A DNA stretch of 38,391 bases from Heterotrichella gracilis (GCA_032358255.1 JAULBX010027319.1:1-38391); one strand, 5' to 3'; shown: positions 1 to 13,300, counted from the stretch's first letter. The notes: a model not told the origin generated them from the letters alone. Translations and numbers: made by a program.

Positions 1-512
1 CGATTTCCCACTGCTTTTCCCCTGCCTTGAGTGCTGCCCACTGAGCTCTGAGGCCCGGTGGGCAGTATGACTGAGCTCTCCCCTATGGTCCAACTCAAGC
101 TCCACCCACTCACAGGCATTCGAGTGCTTCGGTACACAACCTTGCTGTTTCTACGTTAACCTCAAGAGGTGGAAGCAGGAACAGCCAGGTCCAAATTTTC
201 TCCCGCACGAGCCCAAGTTCACGGTGTTCACTTTGGTGTTCAACCTTTGCTCGAACCGGTGCTGGCATGTCCTGGGCATGCGCCACTCTGGCCCCTCTGA
301 GCTGCAGCATCTGACGCTTGACAAGAACCACTAGAAAGCCAACCAATATTCTGTAACCTTTCATCGGCTCCACCGATATCTTTCACTGTTTGGCAGCCAC
401 GACGCGTGTCCTTTTGGTCACTTCTGCTCGCATATGCATGCATGCATCCTAAAAACCTGTCCTACACTCCCTTTCCAAGCTTCCACAAAGTTGATATACA
501 GTACCGTGAATA
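1..512. other. Left-edge intergenic region, 5' flank of the ADP-ribosylglycohydrolase gene
   Basis: No reading frame here resembles a known protein or shows plausible splice structure. A short GCAT repeat lies near 433-447. The start codon of the next gene follows at 513, so the right part is probably its promoter and 5' UTR. No clear TATA box is visible. Confidence 0.5.
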
Positions 513-3312
513 ATGGAGCTTGGAGAAACACCGTCGGTTGTTTCCGGCAGCTCCTTTGACGCAGCGTTTGGTGCGGTGCTGGGTGCCTTCGTGGGTGATG
601 CCGCAGGTGCCCTAGTGGAGTTCAGCTCCTCAGTGTCCGAGCAACAGGTATGGTGGCCGCGATCAACCCTAAACCCTATACAACCTGCAGGCTTATGGGA
701 GAGTAGTGTACACATATGTCAGCTTGCGTGTGCAAGGAGGGCTCCAGCTGGCAGCGCAGGGTGTTTCACTGTACCCCTTCCAGGCCTATGGATACCTTTC
801 AGATTACCAAAGTAGGTTACTAGGTATCTGACACCCCTTCACACCCTTCATTTATTTCTTTTTTGTAGGCGGCTGAGGCGCTGACTCTGCCTGGAGGTGG
901 GCCGTTCCATCTGGGGCCAGGGCAGGTGGGGTTTAGGGTTTAGGGTTTAAATGTAACTGGGCCACCAATGCTGCTTCCACTGCGCACACTTCAACTTTTC
1001 AGAACAAAAGTTTCTGGATCCATGCAAGTCGTCACCACCATAGTGCCTGGTTAAGATTTTCAGGTTTCTGGTTTTTGACCCTGGTCAAAACCCTGTTTCA
1101 TTGGTGTGATCCCCCAGGTGACAACCAACAGTGAATGGCCCTTCAAGGGTTTTCGAACAACCACCCAACACCACCCTTTTTAGGGTTTCTGACCCAGCTT
1201 ACCACCCTGTCGACAGGTGACAGACGACAGTGAACTGGCCCTGTGCCTCATGCATGGCCTGGCCACCAGCCCCCCACGCGCCTTCCCCACGATGGCGGTG
1301 GCGCGCCAGTACGCGGCGTGGTGGGACAGCGACCCGTTTGATATTGGTAGGTTCCCTCCCAGTGATAGATGAGCACCTCCAACCTGCGCCTACTGACTGT
1401 GAACGTCAGTGGGCTCCAAAACGTGCGCAAGCTTCCGCACAGTGTTTGCTTGTATCTTGCAGGGCAGGCGGGACATTGTTTTGTTCAGGAACAAATGATT
1501 CATGTGCCCCTTTGGTGTCCATGTTTGCTGGGGGTCTGATCTTGCGGTCAAATTGCTCATGATAGTACCCTAAATTGGGGTCTGGCCTGTGCCCCCGCAG
1601 GCATCACCTGCACTCGTGCCTGCCGCCTGGCGCGCATGCTGGTGCAAGGGGATGGCGGGGTGCCTGACCTCCCCTCGCTTCTGACCCAGGTGGAAAAGGT
1701 GGGTGTGCATGGATGGTGGAGCGCATGAACCAAGGTGGTCCATGACATGGCCATGGTGCAGGGAAGGGAGAGTGCATGCGATGAAGGTCTACCACTCGAG
1801 ATCTTTTGTCGGACAGTGAATGGGGCACTTTGCACACTGGGCCACCATCGATTCCCCCCACACAGAAACGATACGCAATAAACATGGAAAGCAACGAATA
1901 ATGTCAATCATAGTACACGTTGCCCCAAACCCTTCCCTGTCCAGCGCCATCATGCGCGTTGCCCTCCCAGCACCTCTAACTTCCCCTTGCAAAGCCCCAT
2001 ATCCCCTTAAGAGGGCACAGTGCACGCCCTCATGCTCCCTTTAAATGCCCCGCATTTCCCCTCCCTCAGGCCAATTCCAGCTCCAAGGCCAACGGGGCCC
2101 TCATGCGCGCCACCCCCCTGGCAGTGTGGGGCCACGCACTGGCAGTGGATGAGCTAGCTGAAGCTGCCCGCATGGATGCTCGCCTGTCGCACCCCAACCA
2201 GACATGCCAGGTGGGTAGGGTGGGCGGGGGAGTCCGCTGTAGGGTTTGCTGCGGGAGGGCTGGGGGTTGTGTTCATTTTAGATACTTCATCACGCGGTAG
2301 GGATGCACCGGGGAGTGACCAGTATTTCAGGTCCTACCTGGAACGCCCCATACTGAGGACGAAGATCGTGTACCTTGGCTGTTTGATTTTATTGATTATT
2401 GTTGAGGATTTTACCCTTTTTCAAGGCCTTGTACCCTCCCAACCCCCAACAGTAACATAAACACCTACATCATAACCGCCACGTTGCCGTGGCGCAATGG
2501 TAGCCTCCTTTTGGGCACCCACCCCACACTTTATCACCCCTCCTCCACCACCCAGGATGCCAATGCCGCCTACTGCGTTGCCCTGGCCCACTTAATACGC
2601 TCCCCTGGCGACTCCCAAGGGGCCATGCACGCCGCAGTCACATGGGCCCGCCAGCAGGCAGTGGAGGAGGTCTGCCAGTGGCTGGACGAGGCGCAGGGGC
2701 CCGGGGATGGGCCTGGGTGCGGCGAGATGATTGGATTTGCGCGCTGGGGGTTTGTGCACGCCTTCAGGTGGGTGTGGGGATGGGGCACATTAAATGTACA
2801 TGACGTCAAACTATGCAAAATTGGGATCCCTAACGACTGGTTACTGGAAATGTGTAATAAATACATCAATAATATTAAATATGGATATCATGGTCTGTTT
2901 CACTCTACGCCCACGGGGGGTGGGCGCTTTGTGATTGGGCCGGGCCTCGTACATGAAAGTGGTCATTATTCACTCAGCAGTCTGCATGTCCTAATTTCCT
3001 AATCATTTCAAGGGGATTTCACCCTCCCGCAGGCACCTCCACCTGCGCACCCCCTTCACCACCGGGCTGCGCCACATCATCCAGCAGGGGGGGGACACAG
3101 ACACCAACGCAGCAATAGTGGGGGGCATGCTGGGGGCGTTGCACGGGGCGGGGGCCATCCCCCCACACATGCGCGAGGCAGTGGTGGGGAGTGGGGGCAG
3201 CAAGGGGTACAGGGAGAGACCTGCGTGGCTGCAGCCTACGGGGTTGGAGGGGCGGTGTAGGGGCCTGTTTGATATGGCCCTGGCAGGGAAGAGGGAGGGG
3301 GGCAGAAGTTAG
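513..3312 (+). CDS. ADP-ribosylglycohydrolase (ARH/DraG family), 7 exons, 350 aa
   Basis: The family removes ADP-ribose from proteins or small molecules using two Mg2+ ions. Exons: 513-647, 869-925, 1217-1346, 1601-1698, 2070-2210, 2556-2767, 3033-3312. All introns are GT-AG, and phases join to one frame ending in TAG. Family motifs appear in order: GAFVGDAAGALVEF near residues 24-37; VTDDSELALC near 65-74, whose Thr-Asp-Asp are metal ligands; NGALMRATPLAVWG near 148-161; and GGDTDTNAAIVGGMLGA near 277-293, whose Asp-x-Asp supplies the second ligand group. The length is usual for a single-domain ARH, and all visible metal-binding residues are intact, so the enzyme should be active. No signal or transit peptide is obvious, suggesting cytosol or nucleus. 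Which substrate (ADP-ribosyl-Arg, -Ser or O-acetyl-ADP-ribose) cannot be told from sequence alone. Confidence 0.93.
931..948 (+). repeat. Interstitial TTTAGGG units in intron 2
   Basis: Two and a half TTTAGGG units sit a few bases after the 5' splice site of intron 2. This is the plant and green-algal telomere unit. Confidence 0.8.
1116..1142 (+). repeat. Echo of the start of exon 3, in intron 2
   Basis: This 27-bp stretch matches 1215-1242, the acceptor AG plus the start of exon 3, with three substitutions and one gap. The copy lies about 100 bp upstream in the same orientation and retains its own AG. The duplicated part covers the codons for the metal-binding Thr-Asp-Asp motif. Confidence 0.6.
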
Positions 3313-3423
3313 AAAGTGGGAATTTAAGCTGGCATAGCCATGGGTTGATCGCCCATGCTCTGTTGTTCTTATGCGAGCCTTGGAGCCTTGATTTTTTCCA
3401 GCGCCGTTGAGCAGTCACTCTGG

Positions 3424-3428
3424 TGTAA
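3424..3428 (+). promoter_or_regulatory. Poly(A) signal TGTAA
   Basis: TGTAA occurs 112 nt after the stop codon of the ADP-ribosylglycohydrolase gene. This pentamer is the standard poly(A) signal of chlorophycean nuclear genes. Confidence 0.65.
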
Positions 3429-4272
3429 ACAGAGGAACCTTTTGTTGGCCAACTAGTTGTGGCTCTGAAGTGCACTGGTTACTGGAGCCCACTGCGTTTG
3501 CGTTCTGCGTTTGCCAGGGTCCATCCCAGTGATCGCACTGTCAGTGACTAGTTTGACACAGCTGTGTCCCAACACTGTTGGCAACTAGACACTTGCCACT
3601 GAATAACAGTTTGGGTTGGCAATGCTCTGCAACCAGTCACTGACTCAGTTGGGTTTTGGTTAGGTTTTATGGTGGGTCCCGGATCCAAGATTGCACTACA
3701 GGGTTTGAATTCAGGCAGTTTGCAGGTTTTTTTACAACTGTGTTACACTCACAGGTGGAGCCTTCATGGCCCCGGTGGAAGATTGCATCCCTTCAGTTAG
3801 CAGAGCAAAGTAACTTCATACCTGTCATACCTGTTATGACACCACTGCCTCCCAGGTCCCACCGCAGCGCCTGCCTTAATTTTAAACTAGTCAGCTAGTG
3901 AGTGATATACCCCACTGATAAATTTACTACGTAGTTAGTATTATCAACAAGCTGTCCCCTTGCTGTACCCATGAGGAACGCTGAGTTAGCTGTGAAACTC
4001 CTGGCCCTCAACAGCAACCCTGCACCACGCTGACAGAGCCGGGTGTCGGTGTAACAGCACCACACATTTAAATGTGTGGCCAGCAACCTACAGTCAAAGA
4101 ACAGAAACCGACAAACAAACTTTGCAATGACGCCAGTAGCACCTTGCACAGCCAGCCCCAGAAACCAGTGACAGCATTGAAAACGATGGACTGGCTAACG
4201 GCATGGACTGGCAACAACAACTATAAGAACGCGCATGGCTAGGAAACCTGCCTTGTAAGGGGTAGTGATAAC
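3429..4272. other. Intergenic region between convergent genes
   Basis: No supportable gene. The frames at 3656-3898 (+) and 3895-4300 (-) lack recognisable protein character. The region holds the 3' flanks of two genes that face each other. Confidence 0.5.
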
Positions 4273-4294
4273 TTACAATGAACCCTAATTTACA
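4273..4294 (-). promoter_or_regulatory. Two poly(A) signals (TGTAA) of the antiporter gene
   Basis: On the minus strand TGTAA occurs at 4290-4294 and 4273-4277, about 50-70 nt past the antiporter stop codon. Confidence 0.6.
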
Positions 4295-4344
4295 ACACAC
4301 GAATCAGAAGTGAATCCCCCAAGAAACGCCCAGCACCCCCCCCC

Positions 4345-7300
4345 TCATTGAGGTCCCTGCACCTTCCCGCCATCCCCGCTGCTCCTGCCCACCCCCCCTT
4401 CCTCTAACAGCCGCGCCTGCTCCACATCCGCACCCCCCAAACCCCCCTCCTCAACCCCGTCTTCCACCTCCACCTCCTCCCCCACTCCACTCAAACCACC
4501 CACTGCCGGTGGCAGCGGGGATGCGGGTGGTGTCCCCGCATGTGTTCCCCTTCCAAAGTGCGCATCCAGTTCCTCCACAGCCCCCACCGCTGACACCTCC
4601 ACAGCGGATGCGGAAGAAACCGCTTGGCGCAGGCGGCTGAAAGGGCCGGGGCGGGCGCGCTGCGAGGGGGTTTGACCCTCCAGGCTGCGCCGGGTCCCTG
4701 TGCGACGGGGAAACCCTAGGTCAGGGTTTTGGACAGAAAAGGGGGATAACGGGGATGGGAGGGCGATGGGCATGCATGCAAATGACATGTGATTGCTGGC
4801 AGGGCAGTGGTGGATGCCGAGGCATTTCTTGTAATTGTAACGGTGGATGGGACTATCAATGTGGTTTCTGATTGCGAATGTGATTCTCTTCTTGTGGTTG
4901 GTTGCGGATGTGGTTCAATGGTGTTACCTCGGCTGGCGGACGACACAATTGGCCCCTTCACCGCATTCTGATTGGCGCGCATCGGGCGCAGCGACGCCAC
5001 ATGCACGCTCTTCTCCCCCTCCCCTTGACCGCTGCTGCTCTCTCCCCCTGACTGGTCCGCACCCCGCAGGGGGGTTCCACCTGGGCTGCCGCGCGGCGAA
5101 GGGCCAGGCGAAACAGCCTCAGAGGCCACGCTGTGGACGGTGCCGTTCCCCAAGGTAAGCGGCGGGACTGACGTCAGGCGGGAGAGATCTAGGGTAAATG
5201 CGGAACCCTCTGGGGGAGAAGGGGGTTGCTCGGGGAGGTCTCGCAGGACCTGCAGGGGGAGGTGGGATATAATCTGCTACAGGGGAGGTACCAGAGGGTT
5301 CTACGTGGTGCGCCCCATACCCTAGGGTACGCGCAAGGGTAATTCCAAGCGTCCACCTCTATACATGCCATCACCATCACTGTACAGGCAACATGCCCAC
5401 ATCATCAATATTGCATAATCAATTCTTGAGGCAATAATATTGGCCCAAATGCCACGCCCCTTACCCTTATGCTGGTGAAATTGGTGTAGGGCCTTCCCCC
5501 CTGCTCCACCGGCGGCAGCAGCGTGACCGCCTCAAAGGTGGTGTAGTTTTCCCTCCCCTCGTCACACGTGTACACGCTCCCCTCCATCAGCAGCGCCGCC
5601 TCCCCTGGGGGAAGGCTGTCGCCCTGGGCCAGGCCCTGGAACCGGGCGGACCTGCGGGGTGGGTAGGGAGGTGAGTGGGGGAGATCAGTGGGTGGAGGTA
5701 GGGATCAGTGGATGAGAAGTGGAAAGAGAGCCTGGAACCCACCAGGCCTGCGAGTATGGGTTGGGGCCGGTGGGGCGCCGGTGGTGAATCTCCGAGGGGT
5801 ACAGTTTACCAACATGCGCCAAACCTCTGCAATGCTACAGCTTCGCACCGCTGATCCCTCCTCATAATCACCCAGGAGTTCCTGCTCTTCACCAAACCCT
5901 ACCAAAAACCCTAACCCACCTCAAGGGCCTTGGTATTCCAGCTGGGAACATAGCAGTTGGGTTTGACCCTTGATCCGCCGCTGCACCTCCTGCAGCTGCA
6001 CGTTCCCCCATGTCCTGGACCTCTAAACCCTGTATTAGGGTTCCCATTTCACCATCAAAGCCCTAGCCAAGGGTTGTCCACCCGCTCACTCACCTGAACC
6101 TGCTCTGCAGCTCCTGTAGCTGCACATTCCCCCACGCCCCCCCCAGGAACGTCTGCGCCAGCAGCGCCCCTGTGCACGTCCACAGGCACATGCGCAGGCC
6201 CTGGTGGGTGAGCGCAAGCTCCTGGAGAGGAGGAGGAAGAGGGGTTGGTGGTGGTGATGATGATGTTCATCTTTGTAGTTGGTTGCAATCATCAACAGAC
6301 GTATAAATTCAATGATTACCACAGTAATTATGATAACAGCCCCAATGATGGGACCACCACACCACTGACCAAGCGTTCCCCACACAGTCCCCACCCTTCC
6401 CCGGCATGTCCAATCCCCTCTCCAACAAGAGGCCCCCCAAGGCCTCTCCCTTCCCCCACACACCCCCCACCTTGATATACTCCACATCCATCCGGTACGC
6501 CTCACAAATGGTCACCGCGGAATACTCCAATTTGGACCCCTTGGGCAGCGCCAGGTGGGTGTGCAGCACGGATTTAGGCCCCGCGAATGATGTCCCTCCT
6601 CCACTGCCCTCCTTGACCTTAGCCACGCCACGTGTCATGATGTAGATGAAGCGATCGGTCACGTGGGGGAACAGCTGGCCGGGGCCCAGCCATACGGGGG
6701 TGGCGGCATCCAGGACCTGGGGAGTGGAGAAATTGGGGCAAATTTGAGGGGGGTAGGGATGGCGGGACAGCTGGCGCAGATGGTAGGAGGATGGATTCGG
6801 GGCGTATGTCACATGGGGAGAATACCTGGTCGTGCCCCAAACGGGGGGGGGATAACTTTTTATGCACCAACATCAACTGGATGAACATACACAGTTTGTA
6901 TCCAAAAAAGTATCACTGTTGTAATTGGCATTTTCCCATTTGAATAAACACTTGCCTTTTTCATCTCCTCCTCCGGCAGCTCATCAAACAGCACGCACTG
7001 CTGCACCAGGGGGGAGAAGTCGTCCACGGGCGCAGAGGGGGGGTCCTGGAGCAGCTGCTTCAGGCGCACCTCAACCATGTCGTCCACACCCACCATCTCA
7101 TCCTCCTCCATCAACCCTACGCAAGGGTGCAGGTTAGAGCATCGCAGGGCATGGATTTCCGTGGCGCAAATGCATACCGTATCGCTCACAGGGTGACTTT
7201 GCACTGCGCACAAAAGTGTATGAGTTTGCAGCTCTCATGTCGTCCACACCTACAATCTCGCCTGTCATCAACCCTCCGCAAGGGTGCAGGCTTTCGGGTC

Positions 7301-10300
7301 GTAACCAATGGTCATGAAAGGCAGATCAGGTCACGTACAAGAAAGGTACCTGACCAAACACCATCCGTTTCCAGACCTTCCAACCAACCCATGCCACCCC
7401 GTACTCCAGCACACCACCCCCACCCTTCCCTGTGCACCCCCCGCCCCCCGCCCCCACCTGACTTGCCCAGCCCCTGGATGTACCCCTTCTCAAACAGCAG
7501 CAGCTCCTGCGCAACCTGCTTGGTGCGTATGGAGGTGAGCACCTCGGGGAAGCCAGCACCCACACGGCGCAGGAAGGCCTCGCTGAGATCGGACTGGGCG
7601 GCGCCCTCCACAATCACCTGCGGACATGGTGTGGTGAGCGGGCTGCGGGTGTGGTTGGTACTCTTTTGTCGCCACTGTTATTCCTGGCGAACGGGGCCAT
7701 ACTGCTGTAAACTGGTACCATACTGACAAGCCTATATACCACAAACATATTGCCTTAGTGGGCCAGTCCAAGGCTTGGGGTTGAAGGATTGGGTGCCACC
7801 CATGACTCCCCCACCAAAACCCTACCCCAGGGTTTACGCACACCTGGGCCCCCCACTCCAATCCCTTACAAAAACGCCCATCCCACCAGCGTACCTGATC
7901 AATCACGTTCTGCCTCATCTGCTCAAACAGCGCATCCATGTCCGAGCTGAAGTACATGCCACCGCCAGCATACTCCACCTCCTGGTCCCAGTACTCGCTG
8001 CGCACGTTGTAGCTCTTAAGCAGCGCCCCAGTGGAGTGGTGGGCGGAGGAGAAGGCGGCGGCGGTGGCGGCCAACTCCTGTGGTGGGGTGGGGTGGGGGG
8101 GGTTAGGGTTAGGGTTTAGGGTTTAGGGTTTTGACCGGCTGTGGCGGTAACTTCTGAGGAAGGGTAGTGGATGTGTGGGGGTGGGGTAGTGGATGTGCGG
8201 GGGTTGGAGGACATGGAGAGGGGTGGTGGTGCTCTGCGGGGTGGGTGGGGCTTCTTGCATTTATGCTGTATGTGTGTTTTGTGGAGGGTTTGAGGTCTGA
8301 TTGGGCTTCAGAGGAAAGAAAAAGCAAGCAAGGGGTAGTGTGCGCACTGAATGCCGTCTTGGACAGTGTTGCATCACGTTCCACATTGCATCACTTCACA
8401 GAGGGTTTACATAAGGGTTACCATGAGGGTTCAGTTTGAGGGGATTGCATGGTGATAAGGGTCCCATCAAGAAGATTTGCAGCTCACCTGCAGGATGGTG
8501 AACAGCCAGTGCCTGACCAGGCGCCCAATGCCACGGGTGTGCTTGAACCTGCAAGGTGTGGGTGGGAAGAGGGGTCAGGATACGGCTTTCACCAGCCGCT
8601 AGGCATCGATTTTGCATGCCTGGTCAAGAGAGCTCCAATGAGTTCTCTACACAGTACTCTGGCCCGGTAATAAACAAAATGCCTCTACAGTCCCCTCCCA
8701 TTTGCACCCAGTCCCATGCATTTTGCAATGATATGTATTATAGACATCATGCCACACCCCCATCTCCGCACCCACATTTGTATTATAGACATCATGCCAC
8801 ACCCCCATCACGCATGCACGCAGCACATTCACTGTTGCTTTTGCATACATCGGGTAATCAATCAATTCCAACACCCCCACACACGCCCTGCCCCACCCCA
8901 CCTCAGCAGCACGTTTATATAGCTGGGCAGGCTGGTATTGATCCATTTCCAGTCGCTCAGCGGGGTAGTCAGATGATCCAGGTCGGAATCCACCGCGTTG
9001 TACAGCTGGTAGATCTGATTGGAGCTGATCTGGTTGCGTCGGAACGCGTCCTCATATGATGCCCGCACCCCCCGCAAATAGCGCGCGCGCATGTCCGCCA
9101 GGAGGTGGGTGCGGTTGAGCTTGAGTGCCAGGTGGCGGAGGTAGCGATCTGGGAAGGGGAGAGGGAGGTACTTTAACGAGGGCAATAATGTCTATCTCAG
9201 CTATTTCAGTTATTATTATTGGTATTGACAATGATTACTACTATGAGGGATGCGCAGGGAGGCATCCTCGCATGCCTGTCACACACCCAAGGGTTATATG
9301 CATCCAGGTCAAGGGTTCCACTGGGGTGTGTTGCAGTACCTATGTTGTGCTGGCTCTCCATGGCCGTGGGTGCGCTGCTGCGCCTGCTAGCATACCGCTC
9401 CATGAACGACTCGCTCTCAAGGGCCACCAGGTCAGACACCTGGGCCAGAGCAAGGAGAGGGGAGTAACCAGGACAGAAAAGGGCGTGATACACAGTGACC
9501 TTTAAATTTTACTATATTTACTAAGCAGTAGGTGCCATTAGGTGAGCAGGACTCTGCAGGCATAGAAAGGGGGAAGAATGGGGTGGAATCAGGAACGTTA
9601 CAACACATTTTTGATAATTACTTCTCCCCAGCACACAGGGCGTGCAAACACTACACACAAAAGCTGCACATTACAGCAGCGGGTACCTTAGCAAGGTCTA
9701 CCTCTGCCTAGGGTTCTTGACCTACCCACCTGATTCCAGTTTGGGCTACCCAGCAGCGGGTCCTGCGCCAGAGTGCGCGCCTTGTCGTCGGTGTGCTGCA
9801 GCACGTCCTTGAGTGCGTTGTTCAAGTACACGCGCTTCACTGCAGCGGGGCGGGTCATGCCCAGCTTCTGCAGGGGGAGTAACAGTGGGGTGTGGGTTAG
9901 GGTTTTGGTTGGGTTTGAGTGCGCCCTTGAGGAACTTGCGCGGGGCAAGACATGCCACATAACTGCTACAGGATTTTAGGACTACTGTAGGGTTCACCAG
10001 CCTCGCACAAAGCAAATGATGCATGCCGTTCCATCATAGCAGCAGCGGTTCAGGCACTATGATTTCTGCTAGGGTTTTTGCTAGAATATCTACTAGGGTT
10101 TTTGCTAGAGTTCTGCTAGGGTTTCTTCGCAGAAACTTTCTTGTGCGCCGCACCTCCAGCAGCAGCGTGGTGGTGGAGCCCTGGATGAGGATGGTCAGCA
10201 GCGCCTGGCACCCTATCTGGAAGAACGCCAAAACCCTAAAGTTAGGGTCTGGGATCTGGTTGTCCAGCAGGATGAACAGCCCCAGAGACAGCCCCACAGC

Positions 10301-13300
10301 GCCCCTCAGCCCTGCCCAGGTCATGACGATGGCGGTCTTCAGGTCGATGCCGTAGCCGGTGACCTTGAGTATGGGGTAGAAGATGGCAAACATGGCGGCA
10401 CGGATAAGCTGCAGAAAGGGGTAGGGTTTTCAGTAGGGTTTTTGGCAGTTGTGTTGCCTCCAGCTGATGCTGTTTTTGCGCCTTGACGCCACTTGCTCCA
10501 GAATGTCCAAGTCACACAATTTTGACCAAAATGGATTGCACAATCATTGGGCAAGCCTTCATATCTCGCACGGTATTTGTGCCCTTCCTGGGAGTACAAC
10601 CAAAATCAGCCCCCACCTGTAGGAACACCCACAGCACAGGGGCATGAGCCTAGTCCCTGCTCCAAATGTGGCCAGGTGTCATTGTCTCTCAAGGCACAAT
10701 TTGGGCCCCTAACAGTACAGCAGACTACCCAAAGGCAGGCATTTACAACAGGTGCAGATTTGGGTCCCAGCTCCCCCAGGGAAAACCCTCCACATCAGCC
10801 CCCACCTGAAGGAACACCCACAGCAGCAGCGCGTATGCGTAGTCGCTGCCCGAGATGTGGTTGATGCCGTTGTCGCGCTCGCTCTCAAAGATCTTGGCCA
10901 CGATGAGCGTGCCGGCAAGCACAAAGATCATGGTGTTGCCAAGGAACTCAAGCTCCTCCCTGGGGGTAGTAGGTAGGGGGGAGTGGGGATTAGTGAAATT
11001 GGGGATGGGGATGGGCACATCTGATGTGGTGTTGCCAAGGAACTCAAGCTCCTCCCTGGATAGAAGGGGGGAGAGGCCTGCTTGTTGAAAAAGGGGGTAG
11101 CTTTGTGGACCAATGTGGGGGTGCCTTCAAAGGGCCTCCAGCCCCCCCGTGTGCATGTGGGGTTTGATTGTACACGTGATGATGCGCATGTGGCCGCGGT
11201 CAAGTCAAGGACATGTGCAGGCGCTTAGGAAAACGGCAGGATCATGGCAAAATTTAGCATGCATCGGGTCCTCCCGCCGCCACCACCGCCACCACCATCC
11301 ATCCACCCACACTCACCACACCACGTGCATGGAGTGCTCCACGCTCCTGCTGATGTGGTGCTGCCCCACCGCAGCCATCAGCATGCCCAGGGTCACCACC
11401 GCCAGCACGCCAGACACCTTGAGCAGCTCGTTGCCCACTATGAACGCACCAAAAGCTGCCGCGATTGTCATGGTGATCTCCATCATGGGGTCCTGGTACA
11501 CGTAGCGCAGCCAGAACAGCATGAGCAGGCCGACTGCGGGAGAGTTGGGGGTGGGGGCAGGGGGTTAGTAAGGGGAGAGGAGATGGGGCGGAAGGAGAGA
11601 AAGGGGTTGTCAACAGCCATCAAATTGGTGTTAGATCATGCACTCTCATCCAGCAAGTGTTTCCCTGTCATGCATACGAATCCAACGGATTTTGGAATAT
11701 CATGCACAGACCGCATGGTGTCAACCCCCCACTGCAAGACTTGTCCACCCACCTGCAAAGCCAAACGCAGGCCCTCCCAGCGACAGCCTGCACAGCAGCC
11801 CGATGATGTGGCCAGCGCTCTCGTTGTACCCGTGATTGTACTCCTACGCACAGCAATCAAGTCTTGTCATCATCACCTGGCGATCGGCCGTGGGCGAGGT
11901 GCATATGGTGGCAAGCATCACGGATGGTCTCATCCCATGGGTGGTGTTACAGGAGGGCGGTGCATTCTTAGGAGTTGAGGGCGTTGCTCACCCACCCTCC
12001 AGCCATTTACCATGACAAGAAGGGGGTTGCAATTTATACTGGGACAGCGGCATCCATGTCTAAATAGTCATGGTCCATAACGGCCAAGGTTTTGAAGAAC
12101 AGCAATTGCCACCAGGATTATTACATGTTTCCGAGAACTGCGGTTTGGCCGGAGCGGGAACTAAGGGGCAAAATTGTACAGCATGCAACCCTAGGAAAGG
12201 GTTTTCCCCGCACCTGGAACAGCAGGAATAGCACGTAGGCTGTGCCATCGTTCACCAGCGCCTCCCCTTCAACCACGATACGCAGCTTGGTGTCAGCACC
12301 AACCTGGAACACAACAAAGAGAATTTGTGGTTGGGACATCAGGTTTTACGATATTAGGGTTTAGGGTATTGCGCAGCTTGGTGTCGACGCCAACCCAAAG
12401 TGGGTGGGTGGGTGAGAGAGTGGGTGGGGGGTGGGTGGGAAATGCATCTACTGCTGATGCTGATTATGATGGTGATGACCCTACCAATGGTGTTGGTGAT
12501 GGTGATGGTGACCAACCCCACCATCCTACCAAGCCACCCTACCCACCCACCCACCTCCTTGAGCAGCGCCAGGCGCCACCACTGCAACTGGGTCCGTGGC
12601 CAACAGCAGTCTCGACTACAACCCTACCCAAACCCTCACTCCCACCCCCTTCACCACCGCCGCCACAACTGGGTCAATGGCGCCACCACCACCACCCACC
12701 ACTCACCCCCACCACCACCACCCACCTCCTTGAGCAGCGCCACCACCGCCACCGGGTCAGTGGCCGACAGCACCGACCCCACCAGCAGGCACTGGCTCCA
12801 ATTCCAGTCGTAGGGGAACACGTACTTGAACACCAGCGCGGTGAGGGTGGCGCCAATGAGCACACCGGGGCCGGCCAGCAGCAGCACCTGAAACGGGGGT
12901 TAGGGTTTTGGGGTTTAGGGTTTAAGGACAGTACACTGGGCCCGTAAGGAGCCCACCTGAAAGGGGGTAAAAGGGCGGGGAGGAGGGGGTGATAATTGAT
13001 TGGACCAGAGTGGAGAAGGTGCTAATGCTTGGCCGCTTGCTGAAATTTCTGATGGGCAAAAGAAGTGCTGGTGACCTTTAAACCCTACACCCTACAATCC
13101 CTCAGCGACATGCAGTCTTCACAGCGCGTGCCACCCCAGGACAGTTCACTGCTGAACCCCTAAAACCCTACGCCTGCCGGCCGCCGTACCTGGGTCATGC
13201 ACTTGCGCAGCGTGTGCCACTCCAGGGAGAAAGCGCTACTGAAAAGCAGAACGGGGAGGAAGAGCGACAGCAGGAAATTGGGGTCGATGGTCTGCAGGAG

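Noticed and set aside
2472..2505. Small hairpin CGCCACGTTGCCGTGGCG
   Set aside because: Isolated stem in an intron with no further structure or repeat family in the window.
4716..4926. Read-through of the antiporter tail frame past 4928 to a stop at 4716 (ending FLSKTLT)
   Set aside because: A good donor at 4927 (GAG/GTAACA) and acceptor at 4698 (GTCGCACAG) join in phase to a longer acidic frame ending at 4345 next to the TGTAA signal, so the spliced model is preferred. The read-through remains a possible isoform.
12327..12947. 206-codon plus-strand frame rich in His and Pro
   Set aside because: Created by CCACCA low-complexity DNA and antisense to antiporter exon 4.
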